Below, one piece after another: positions 32,070 to 41,932 of a DNA stretch of 64,000 nucleotides (within the stretch, counting starts at the first letter, position 1; each line of letters begins with the position of its first letter). Made by a program: the position numbers and the translations under genes. The stretch comes from Neostapfia colusana. Its lineage: Eukaryota; Streptophyta; Magnoliopsida; Poales; Poaceae. The DNA lies in NCBI GenBank assembly GCA_030760725.1, contig JASWHV010000016.1, forward strand, positions 15,925,084 to 15,989,083, given 5' to 3'. The notes beneath the pieces were generated by a model. The model saw nothing but the letters and a program-made list of their open reading frames with translations. It was not told the origin of the DNA and searched no databases.

Positions 32070-34334
32070 ATGGCCTCTGAGAAGAACAACGATATCCTGA
32101 AGACAAACAACAACGATGAGGAGCAAGAAGCCAAAGCCTTCGATGTGCTGAAAGAAAATCCACATGACGATGATGAAGTGAGACAGCTAAAGACATTGCC
32201 GAGAAAGAAGTTAATGGCACAAAACGGAAAAGAGGAAGAAAAGACGATGGGGAGTGGTCATCACGACTACTCCCGGTATCCTTACAACTACAACCGTCTC
32301 AATTCAAATAATCATTATCTCTCTATTCCTATGGGAAGGCCCCCACAGTTTGACGGAAGTGACTACACCATGTGGAAGTACAACATGAAGATGCATCTGA
32401 TATCCCTGAACCCTAGTCTGTGGCACATTGTTTGCACAGGCATCGATATTGCGGACACGGATGATGAACTCACCCCAGAACAAGAACAAGAGATTCACAG
32501 AAACGCACAAGCCATCGCCGTGATCACATCATCACTAAGCAGAGAGGAATTCACCAAGATCGATGGGTTAGAAAGTGCAAAAGAAATCTGGGATACCCTC
32601 AAGACAGCTCACGAAGGAAATAGGTCAGTTCGTGAAGCCAAAATCGAAATGCCTGAAGGAGAGTTGGGGAGATTTGCTATTGAAGAAGGCGAATCACCTC
32701 AAGACATGTACAACCGGATGAAAGCACTCATCAACAAAATTCGTGCTTATGGAAGTAAGAAATGGACAGATCACGAAGTGGTCAAAAGAATGATTAGAGC
32801 CTTCATGCCAAGAAACGTCACACTTTGCTCAATGATTAGAGAAAGCCCCGAGTTTCACAAAATGACTCCCGATGAGTTATTGGGAAAGATCATAAATCAT
32901 GAAATGATGGAGAAAGAGGCTCAATACGTCAAAGACTTAGCCGAGCTCACCTCTTCTAAAAAGAAAGAAATTGCTCTCAAAGCAACGTGCAGACCCAAAC
33001 TCAAAGAAACTCGTGAAGACAAAGACTATGGAGATACAAGCGAAGAAAGCACCGATCTTGATGATGAAGAAATGGTACTCTTCATCAAAAAGTTCAAACG
33101 CATGATGAAGAGAAGACACGGCAACAATTCACATGAAGGCAAAATCAAGGATAAAGGAAAATCCAAGGCTCGACGTACTTGCTACAACTGCGGAGAGTAT
33201 GGTCACTTCATGGTGGACTGTACTTATGAAGAAAACAAAAAGAAGAAGGAAACAAGATCTCAAGAAAAGAAAAATTTCAGAAAAAGAAGACAAGCCCATC
33301 AAGCTCACATTGGGAAGGAGTGGGACTCAAACGACGAGTCCTCCTCTGATGAAGAAGAAGAGATGGCCACTATCGCAGTCAAGAAACCAACTATGAGAGC
33401 CACACTCTTTCCGAACATGGGAGGACGGGACATGAACAACCACACTTGTCTTATGGCTAAGGAAGGCAAGAAAAAGGTTAGACTTACTCCTCCTATACTA
33501 AATTCCTCCATTGATGACTTTGATAGCTCTAGTGATAATGAAGAATTATTTAGAGGGCTAAGCAAAATTGCTTTAAAGAAAATGGAAATGTTGTCGAACG
33601 AAATCTTTGAAAAGGAAGAACTTGTCAACCGACAAGAAGATATGCTCATCCGTGAGAGGAAGAGATATCAAGAAGTTGAAAAGCTTCTTGAGCTTGAAAG
33701 AGAGAAGAATGAGTCACTTGAGTTAGAGCTAGCCTTGAGTAAGGAAACTTACTCAAAGTTAGAGGACTCACACATTGCAATCAAGGAAGAACTTGCTAAC
33801 TTGTCAAAAGTTAACAAAATCCTTGAGGTGCAAGTTGAGTCGCTCAAACAAAGTGATTCCTCTTCCTCCAAGAGCTCTTCCTCCAAAGACATGAGCTCGA
33901 CAACAGTAAGAACCTGCACTTGCTCTAGTAAGAAGAATGTAATTTCTAATGCTTCAACCCCACATGACATGCATTCTTCTCAAAACGGCATCTTTGATAA
34001 GGAGAAGATCAAATATGCACGAAGTGCATATAGGATCACTAGACCTCCCAATGTCAAAGATGGTCTTGGCTTTGACAGGAATAAACACATGTCTACTTAT
34101 AATCATGCTAAGAATAGGATCATTTTTGTTAAAGAAAAATTCCATGAATCTGAGCTACAAACATTGTTCCATACATTTGATGCTTCTTATGTTCTCATGA
34201 AAAACAAGTATGGAAAAGTCATTGCTAAATATACAGGGCCACGCCACAAGAACTTGAAAACTTGTGTGTGGGTGCCCAAGACTCTTGTGACTAACCTGAG
34301 AGGACCCAAGCAAGCTTGGGTACCTAAAACCTAG
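32070..34334 (+). CDS. Gag of the Sirevirus (754 aa, frame open)
   Basis: The frame is open from ATG 32070 to TAG 34332-34334. Domains in order: an acidic N-terminal part; the copia-type gag core (PQFDGSDYTMWKYNMKMHLI near residue 92; EIWDTLKTAHEG near 173); a CCHC zinc knuckle, CYNCGEYGHFMVDC, near residue 370; then a long coiled coil, residues about 500-600, rich in Glu/Lys/Leu; and a C-terminal part repeating WVPKT. Long Gag with a coiled coil after the knuckle is characteristic of Sireviruses. The stop separates it from pol, with protease-like sequence starting about 20 bp further on. A splice-acceptor-like tattttgtag lies at 34345-34354. It is probably still translatable. Confidence 0.85.
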   Translation: MASEKNNDILKTNNNDEEQEAKAFDVLKENPHDDDEVRQLKTLPRKKLMAQNGKEEEKTMGSGHHDYSRYPYNYNRLNSNNHYLSIPMGRPPQFDGSDYTMWKYNMKMHLISLNPSLWHIVCTGIDIADTDDELTPEQEQEIHRNAQAIAVITSSLSREEFTKIDGLESAKEIWDTLKTAHEGNRSVREAKIEMPEGELGRFAIEEGESPQDMYNRMKALINKIRAYGSKKWTDHEVVKRMIRAFMPRNVTLCSMIRESPEFHKMTPDELLGKIINHEMMEKEAQYVKDLAELTSSKKKEIALKATCRPKLKETREDKDYGDTSEESTDLDDEEMVLFIKKFKRMMKRRHGNNSHEGKIKDKGKSKARRTCYNCGEYGHFMVDCTYEENKKKKETRSQEKKNFRKRRQAHQAHIGKEWDSNDESSSDEEEEMATIAVKKPTMRATLFPNMGGRDMNNHTCLMAKEGKKKVRLTPPILNSSIDDFDSSSDNEELFRGLSKIALKKMEMLSNEIFEKEELVNRQEDMLIRERKRYQEVEKLLELEREKNESLELELALSKETYSKLEDSHIAIKEELANLSKVNKILEVQVESLKQSDSSSSKSSSSKDMSSTTVRTCTCSSKKNVISNASTPHDMHSSQNGIFDKEKIKYARSAYRITRPPNVKDGLGFDRNKHMSTYNHAKNRIIFVKEKFHESELQTLFHTFDASYVLMKNKYGKVIAKYTGPRHKNLKTCVWVPKTLVTNLRGPKQAWVPKT

Positions 34335-34344
34335 AAATAATTTT

Positions 34345-35610
34345 ATTTTGTAGGCTTACTCCTCCGGTGGATATAAGTGGGTGCTAGATAGCGGATGCAC
34401 AAATCATATGACCGGAGAGAGAGGTATGTTTGTGGAATACGAGTGCAACAAGGATCCAAGTGAAGGTATATACTTTGGAGACAACAGCCAAGGAAAGGTC
34501 CTTGGTAGTGGTAACATTGAAATATCCTCTCAACACAACTTATCTAATGTTTTACATGTAGACTCTCTAGATTATAATCTTTTATAAATATCTCAACTAT
34601 GCGACAAAGGTTACAACTGTTTATTCACTAATGAGGGTGTGACCGTCTTTAGAAGAAGCGATGGCTCGATTGCATTCAAGGGATTGTTGAAGGGAAAGCT
34701 TTATCTTGTTGACTTTAACAAAGATAAAGCCGAACTCAACACTTGCTTGGTTGCTAAGACCAACATGGGATGGCTGTGGCATAGACGGCTAGCCCATGTT
34801 GGAATGAAAAATCTACAGAAACTTCTAAAAGGTGGTCACATCCGTGGTCTTAAGGATGTGGTTTTTGAAAAAGACAGGTCGTGCAGCGCTTGTCAAGCAG
34901 GAAAACAAGTTGGAGCACCACACCCCGCCAAGAATGTGATGACCACTGCTAGACCGCTGGAACTTCTCCACATGGATCTCTTTGGTCCAATTGCATACAT
35001 CAGCATCGGCGGTAACAAATACGGTTTAGTAATTGTTGATGATTTTTCAAGATTTACCTGGGTATTTTTCTTGTATGATAAATCAGAAACTCCGGGAATC
35101 CTCAAGAAGTTCTTGAAAAGAGCTCAAAATAAATTCTCATCAACCGTAAAGAATATCAGAAGTGACAATGGGACAGAATTCAAGAACACCCAAGTTGAGG
35201 AATATCTCAATGAAGAAGGTATAAAGCATGAATTATCGGCACCCTACTCTCCTCAACAAAACGGGGTGGCTGAAAGGAAGAACAGAACATTGATCGAAAT
35301 GGCGAGAACAATGTTGGATGAATACAAGACGTCAGACCGATTTTGGGCAGAAGCGGTGAACACCGCTTGTTATGCCACAAATCGGTTGTACCTTCATCGA
35401 CTACTGAAGAAAACTCCATATGAGCTTCTCACGGGTAAAAAGCCTAACGTGTCCTATTTCAAAGTTTTTGGTTGCAAATGTTTTATTCTGAACAAGAAAC
35501 CAAGGGCCTCGAAGTTTGCTTCGAAGTCCGATGAAGGATTCTTGCTCGGATATGAATCGAATGCCTACGCCTATCGTGTCTTCAACAAAGTGTCGGCCTT
35601 GTTGAAGTAG
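34345..35610 (+). pseudogene. Protease and integrase of the Sirevirus, broken
   Basis: Protease starts near 34355 with the active site KWVLDSGCTNHMTGE. A TAA at 34585-34587 stops the frame. Integrase follows from about 34770: zinc region (LWHRRLAHVGMKNL; CSACQAGK), catalytic core LLHMDLFGP (Asp), IRSDNGTEFKN (Asp), QNGVAERKNRTLIEMA (Glu), and the C-terminal KVFGCKCFILNK. A frame change near 35585-35615 separates it from RT. Confidence 0.85.
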
Positions 35611-35621
35611 CACGTGACGTA

Positions 35622-37571
35622 GTGTTCGATGAAACTAACGGCTCACAAGTGGAACAAGTCGATAAGTCTATGCTAGATAAGGAGGAAGCTCCATGTGAAG
35701 CGCTGAAGAAAATGGCACTTGGTGATATCCTACCACGAGAGGAGACACAAGATGAATTTCAACAAGGAAGCAATGATCGAGGGGGAGCTCCTACACAAGA
35801 TCAGGTTGAGGAAGATCAAGAAAATCAAGATGATCATGGAAGCAATGATCTGGGGGGAGACATGACACATGAAGACAATGAAGAACAAGCAACTACACAA
35901 ATTCCACACCCAAGAGTACATCAGTGTGTGCAAAGGGACCATCCTGTCAACAATATCATTGGAGATATTGCTAAGGGAGTAACTACTAGATCTAAAATTG
36001 CAAATTTCTATGAACACTATTCTTTTGTGTCTTTTCTGGAGCCATACAGGGTAGAAGAAGCCTTAAGGGATCCAGATTGGGTGATTGCGATGCAAGAGGA
36101 GCTGAACAACTTCAAAAGATATGAAGTGTGGGAGCTGGTGGAAAGACCAAGGGCGAACATCGTTGGAACCAAATGGGTCTTTCGGAACAAGCAAGATGAA
36201 CATGGAGTAGTGACAAGAAATAAAGCGAGGTTGGTGGCCAAAGGTTATTCTCAAGTGGAAGGTTTGGATTTTGATGAAACCTTCGCTCCTGTAGCTAGAC
36301 TTGAGTCCATTCGCATTTTATTGGCATATGCTACTCACCATAATTTTAAGTTGTATCAAATGGACGTCAAGAGTGCCTTTCTCAATGGTCCGATAAAGGA
36401 GGAAGTCTATGTGGAGCAGCCACCGGGGTTCGAAGATCAGAAGTATCCCAACCATGTCTATAAACTGCGTAAGGCTCTCTATGGCCTCAAACAGGCTCCT
36501 CGAGCCTGGTATGAGTGCCTTAGAGATTTTCTGATTCAAAATGGATTCAAAATTGGTAAAGCTGACTATACACTCTTTACTAAACATTTTGATGATCATT
36601 TATTCGTATGTCAAATTTATGTTGATGATATTATCTTTGGATCCACTAACGAGTCCTTCTGTGAAGAATTTAGCAAAATAATGACAGACAGGTTCGAGAT
36701 GTCAATGATTGGTGAATTGAAGTTCTTCCTGGGATTTCAAGTAAAGCAACTGAGAGAAGGTACATTTATAAGCTAAACTAAATATACACAAGACATTCTC
36801 AAGAAATTCAATATGGACAAAGCCAAGCCCATCAAGACACCCATGGCCATCAACGGACATCTCGACCTCAATGAAGACGGTCCAAATGTGTACCAAAAGG
36901 TATATCAGTCAATGATTGGATCCTTACTATACTTATGTGCATCTAGGCCAGATATTATGCTTAGTGTTTGCATGTGTGCAAGGTTTCAAGCCGCACCTAA
37001 AGAGTGTCACTTAATTGCTGTAAAAAGAATCCTAAGGTACCTTGTGCACACACCCAACTTGGGCCTTTGGTATCCCAAAGGATCCAAGTTTAACTTGATA
37101 GGGTATTCCGACGCCGACTATGCAGGATGCAAAGTCAATAGAAAGAGCACGTCAGGGACCTGTCAATTTCTTGGTAGGTCCCTAGTTTCTTGGTCATCTA
37201 AAAAGCAAAACTCCATTGCTCTTTCCACAGCGGAAGCAGAGTATGTTGCAGCCAGTAGTTGCTGTGCGCAACTGCTTTGGATGCAACAAACTCTTAGGGA
37301 CTACGGCTACAATCTAAGTCATATCCCGCTTCTATGCGATAATGAAAGTGCTATAAAGATTGCACACAACCCTGTAGAGCACTCAAGAACTAAGCACATA
37401 GACATCCGTCATCACTTTCTTAGAGATCATTCATTAAAAGGTGACATAGCCATTTCACATGTTAGGACTGAAAAACAACTTGCAGATATTTTTACCAAAC
37501 CATTAGATGAGAAAAGGTTCTGTGAACTAAGCAATGAGCTAAACATTCTTGACTCTCGAAATGTGGCTTGA
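35622..37571 (+). pseudogene. Reverse transcriptase and RNase H of the Sirevirus, broken once
   Basis: After an acidic linker with NDLGG/NDRGG repeats comes copia RT: VGTKWVFRNKQDEHG, ARLVAKGYSQVEGLDFDETF, YQMDVKSAFLNGPIKEEVYV, YGLKQAPRAWY and the catalytic YVDDIIFGS near 36620. A single TAA at 36774-36776 (FIS*TKYTQ) interrupts it. The rest reads on to RNase H: GYSDADYAGCKVNRKSTSG, ALSTAEAEYVAASSC, TKHIDIRHHFLRD and LADIFTKPLDE, ending with a stop at 37569-37571. Confidence 0.88.
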
Positions 37572-38460
37572 AACATTGCATACCTGGTTGCAACTTAAAT
37601 TGTTCCTCCGTATTGTCAAAAATGCTCCTCCTCTCCTTTCTACTCAGAAAACTATTTTTAATGAATAAATCTTGTGGATTATGACCATTGTTCGATTGCT
37701 GATTGCCTACTGGTCGTAATCACCAAGACTACTTGCAAAATTGTTGTCCTTGGATCACTATTAGTTATCTATATATGTATCAAGTCTGTTGGAAACGGAC
37801 TAGTCCGATTTCCAACCGGACTAGTCCAGACAGACAACAATTAGGTTAACTCAGGGGTACCGGACTAGTCCGCTACCATGACCGGACTAGTCCGGTCAGT
37901 CGCATATAGAAGCAGTTGGCCGGACCAAACGCCTCCCTCTCCACTCATAAGCACTTTGTCTCACCCTCTCTCCTAAACCCTAGCTCCCAAAGTGATTTTC
38001 GAGTTGAGCCCTCAAACTCGGAATTTTCTCTGTGAAAAGGCCTCTTTTCGACGAGGGGATCCTACTTTCCGGACTCATCCGGACTGATTGCCACTCCTTC
38101 AACGCGAATCTTCAAATCTTGGTAAAACCCCCCCAAAACCAAAATCTCAATTTTTCTAGCTCTAGCTAGTTTCCTTTGATTTCAAAAGGATGTACATTGC
38201 ATAAATAGATGTATTCCTACCACTTTCCTACCCTTGTGTCCTTAGATAGGAGAGTTGTTTCAAATGAAACATTCAATTTAGGGTTCTTATGCTAGGCTGG
38301 ACTAGTCCGGCGCTCAGATGCGGACAAGTCCGGTCCACCGGACTAGTCCGCACTCTGAAACCGGACAAGTCCGGTCTCTGACAGTTGAACCCCTACACTT
38401 CCATTTGAAGTCGATAATGCGTCCGTTTGCATCTAATCCTTAAACTCCTTATCAGGCATC
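37572..38460 (+). other. Sirevirus internal spacer with CTAGTCCGG palindromes
   Basis: This non-coding stretch lies between pol and the env-position ORF. Palindromic ACCGGACTAGTCC-type motifs cluster at 37793-37895 and 38296-38372. From 37887 onward it repeats 28131-28702. Confidence 0.8.
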
Positions 38461-39960
38461 ATGTCTTCAGGATCAGATGACGACTCTTTTCACATTGACG
38501 AAGAAGTTCAACGTGAAAGAGTGAGGAGAGCTAAGGAGGGAGTGATGAAGAAGAGACATGATGTCAATGCTCACTCTCCACCCTCCGACGACAATCTACC
38601 TAAGAAGAGGAAAGTCATTATCAAAAGGCCTCAAAGGAAAGATGCTGCTGAGGGCTCGTTAGGGCCAAGAAGAGTTCCCAATAAAGGGAAGGGACTTGCT
38701 AGTGGCCCCATTGGGCCTCTGAAAATGAAAAATCCCGTTCACCGCAACAGGCAGCCTTCAAGTGAGGATTTCACTGGAAAAGGAAGTGAACTAGCTGATA
38801 ATTTCAGGAAGATTCAAGTGTATGACCGACCTAAGCAATGCTCTGACCCGAGGTTCTGGAGCAACTTCCATGCAGACTACTACGAGCATGTGTACATGAA
38901 GATGAAGAACCCCGTAGTAGAGAGTCAATGGCTAAATGTTGAATATCTGAAGTCAAAGAGGTATCCTGCCTTTCGTGAGATGGTGGAAGCGTTAGAGAGG
39001 CACGGTCTGACGGACCTGCTATCTTTTGAGTATGACTGGAACAATGAAGTCATTACCCAGTTTTACTCCACTCTCTACTTTGCTCGGGATGATGGAGACA
39101 GTCTTACTTGGATGACTCATGGTTCAAGGTATAGTGTCACGTATGATGAATTTGCTAGGATTCTTCACCTCCAAAACACTTTGGATCATGAACTGGTCAT
39201 CCATAATCTGAAACCCCTGGAGAAGGAAGAGCTTGAGTTTCTCTATGACACAAGGATGCCATATGTTCCTCCCACCATCAAATATCAAAAGCCCTTCTTT
39301 GTGGTCCTAAATAGAGTCTTGAGAAAGACGATAGCTCCGAAGGATGGAGATGCAGGAACTATACAAGGAACCTTGAGGACTCTCATGAAAGTCATTAGTG
39401 GGAGGAGACCATTCAATGTCTTTGAGTATATCTACAACGACATTGTGAACATCTCAATTACCCCCAATAGGTCCTGTGGATACACATCGTATATCATGTA
39501 CATGATTGAGAAAGTGACGGGACTCGAGTTTATCAAGGATGTCAAGCATACGGGGTTGAAGCCGCAAAAACCCACCGAGTACACTCTCCCTACGGCTCCA
39601 ACTGCCCCGTCCTCTCCACCAGTGGAGAGGAGATCAAAGCAAGCTCATGATGACACTAGGTCTGCAGCTGCTCCTCCTGGTTCTCCACCTGCCCAAGAAT
39701 CATCTAGCGGCATCCTCAAGATGCTCTCCTCCATCTTTGCCTGCTTCCGTAAGATCGAAGACAGGCAACGCAAAGAAAAGCTTGCAAGGGAGAAACATCA
39801 ACAGTACGTCAATGCCAATATCAAGTCTATATGTGCAAAGCTTGAGATTGAGCCCGTTGGATCACCGCCCGCCTCCGAGGACTCAGAGGCAGATCCTGCT
39901 CCCGTGGATGCTGAAGATGAAGATCAGACTGAGACTGACGGAGGAGGCAGCGATGAGTGA
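38461..39960 (+). CDS. Env-position ORF of the Sirevirus, copy 2 (499 aa, intact)
   Basis: It is collinear with copy 1 (28703-30202) and the same length. It differs at about 16 residues, for instance GLLG to GSLG, THGLRY to THGSRY, CGYAPY to CGYTSY, ACCRK to ACFRK and LARKKH to LAREKH. No stop or frameshift is present in either copy, whereas protease, integrase and RT of the same element are broken. It sits downstream of pol, about 890 bp after its end, and upstream of two GGGGGAG tracts (40001-40007, 40363-40369) and the LTR. Function unknown. Confidence 0.8.
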   Translation: MSSGSDDDSFHIDEEVQRERVRRAKEGVMKKRHDVNAHSPPSDDNLPKKRKVIIKRPQRKDAAEGSLGPRRVPNKGKGLASGPIGPLKMKNPVHRNRQPSSEDFTGKGSELADNFRKIQVYDRPKQCSDPRFWSNFHADYYEHVYMKMKNPVVESQWLNVEYLKSKRYPAFREMVEALERHGLTDLLSFEYDWNNEVITQFYSTLYFARDDGDSLTWMTHGSRYSVTYDEFARILHLQNTLDHELVIHNLKPLEKEELEFLYDTRMPYVPPTIKYQKPFFVVLNRVLRKTIAPKDGDAGTIQGTLRTLMKVISGRRPFNVFEYIYNDIVNISITPNRSCGYTSYIMYMIEKVTGLEFIKDVKHTGLKPQKPTEYTLPTAPTAPSSPPVERRSKQAHDDTRSAAAPPGSPPAQESSSGILKMLSSIFACFRKIEDRQRKEKLAREKHQQYVNANIKSICAKLEIEPVGSPPASEDSEADPAPVDAEDEDQTETDGGGSDE

Positions 39961-40357
39961 TTCCCCTCAATTTTTCCCTTTTTGGTGTCTTGATGCCAAA
40001 GGGGGAGACATTGAGATGGAAGATTGAGATTAGACTTGGACTTTTTCTATCTAGTATTAGTTATTAAGATCTTTTGTGATCAAGGACATGTACCTATTTT
40101 TAAAAATCTTGTAATGCACTATTTCTTTTCTTATGTGTGATGTACTATGCTCTAATGCCCACTTACATGTTCACTAGTGTTTGTCTTTAATTTATCACAT
40201 TTTGTTTATCACACACCTGTGAGGCACCCCACCATAAGGTGTGTGCATATGTGAGAAGCTTTTTGTGAATTCTTTATTATTCTCATATGTGCACACCTTA
40301 TGAAAATCAACCTTTTATTCTCAATTGTGATATCTCAAATGGTTGTCATCAATCACC

Positions 40358-40371
40358 AAAAAGGGGGAGAT
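40358..40371 (+). other. Polypurine tract before the Sirevirus 3' LTR
   Basis: The sequence aaaaagggggagat directly precedes the LTR start TGTAAGTG. A second, similar tract (ccaaagggggaga) lies about 360 bp upstream near 39996-40008, and both are repeated at 30239 and 30600. Multiple tracts are known for Sireviruses. Confidence 0.75.
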
Positions 40372-41459
40372 TGTAAGTGCATCTAGGATATCCCTTGTGG
40401 GTTTTGGCTAATTGATGACGAACATATGAGATCCTAATGAAACTATTAAAATGATTGCAGGATAAACAAAGTGAACTGGCTCGGCACACACAAAAAGGTG
40501 AAAAATAGAGTGGTGCCCGAAAAGGAAGACGTTAGTGGAATTTAGAGGAGCAAAGTAGATATAAATGTATAGGTTGTGTGTGAGAGAGACACATCCCAAG
40601 AGCTCATGACTTTGCGTAAGGGTAAGGGGTTTAAAAATCAACTAAAATCCACTGAAAACCGGACTAGTCCATTCATGGACCGGACTAGTCCGTTTAACTT
40701 TCTGAAAGACACAAACATAGTGCACCGGACTAGTCCGGTCAGCTCACTGGAATGCAACCGGACAAGTCCGGTTTTAGACCGGACTAGTCCGGTTTTAGAC
40801 CGGACTAGTCCGGTCATGTCTCTGTTGTCCTCTTTAGAGGACTGCGGACTAGTCCATCCAAGCGACAGGACTAGTCCGCTGAAGTTTCTGAAACCCCATT
40901 TCACATAGCATCGGACAAGTCTGATTTGTGGACCGGACTAGTCCGGTTAACCCACTGGAAGTAGACCGGACAAGTCCGATCATATACCGGACTAGTCCGG
41001 TAGTAGGTTTAACAACAGTAACTTTTTGGGAAAGCCTATAAAAAGAGGTCCTTCGTCTTTTCCCTGATGAGACACGACTCATACTGTCAAAAACTGAAAC
41101 CCTAGTGCCGCCACCTGTCCCAAGAGCCCAAAAACATGTCTCCCCACACATCTAAGGTGCAAAAAGGTGAAGATCAATAAAATACTTGGATTTGGGATTG
41201 GGAGAGGTTCCTCGTTTGAGTTCCTTATAAGTTTGCACGTGCATCCATACAATAAATTTAATTTATAAAAACTGTTGTTCTCATTCCGCTGCTTAGAAAT
41301 TAAATTTATGAGACACACTTAATTAACTCAAATAATTCAGCACACCGGACTAGTCCGCCCACACAACCGGACTAGTCCGGTCAGTCAAGTTTCTGATAAC
41401 TTTATTAAGTGTGCAGGAATCTTTAAAGGCCTATTCACCCCCCCTCTAGGCCACATTCA
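40372..41459 (+). repeat. Sirevirus 3' LTR (1088 bp, internally deleted)
   Basis: It is nearly identical to 30614-32015 but lacks about 330 bp between gggattgggag (about 41203) and gtttgagttcc (about 41214). One CTAGTCCGG unit is duplicated near 40778-40815. It ends CACATTCA at 41459. Confidence 0.88.
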
Positions 41460-41932
41460 AAAACTCCAAGGTAAGACCAAAGAACCTAGACCTCACCACT
41501 TCCGCAGGGGTGAGAGCCGAAGGTCCCACGTGTCCAGCGGGGCCGGACCTCCATCTCCTTGGGGGGGAGCTCCGGGCCCGCCACGTGGCCTACAGAAGTC
41601 GGACCACCTCCCTCCGCGGGGAGAGGTCCGAAGGCTCCACGTGCCCCGCTAGCCCGGACCTCCCTCTCCTCAGAGGGGAGCTCTGGGCCCGCCACGTGGC
41701 TAGCAGGCCCGGACCCCCCCCCATTCTCATGGGGCGGGTCCTAGAGACCTCCGGGGTCCTTAATATAGTAAGGACCCGGGGAAGGTGTCTGTGCAGAGCT
41801 TCGAGATTGGTCAAGGCCTCTGAGTACCTTGCGGAGCTAAGGACTCGGCTAGGTAAAAACCAGGAAGAAGACTAAGGCATGCAGACATAGAAGAAAACAG
41901 GAGTCTGTTCATACAAGGCTCCATGAGCTGGG
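41460..41932 (+). repeat. Internal G-box/hairpin array in the 3' region of gypsy-2
   Basis: Gypsy-2 resumes with aactccaaggtaagacc. The stretch to about 41720 contains CCACGTGTCC and CCACGTGGC motifs separated by palindromic blocks, like the LTR but outside it. It matches gypsy-1 17905-18240. No gene is seen. Confidence 0.6.

Larger units (their letters stand above)
28131..41459 (+). mobile_element. Sirevirus-type Ty1/copia element in a partial tandem arrangement
   Basis: The order is internal 3' region (28131-30613), LTR (30614-32015), full internal region (32016-40371), LTR (40372-41459). The initiator-Met primer site, long Gag with coiled coil, copia pol order (PR-IN-RT-RH), GGGGGAG polypurine tracts and an ORF in the env position fit Sireviruses. 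The leading LTR of the tandem is missing, and with it the left target duplication. The copia sequence meets gypsy-2 integrase at about 28131 and gypsy-2 3' sequence at 41460. Confidence 0.85.
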
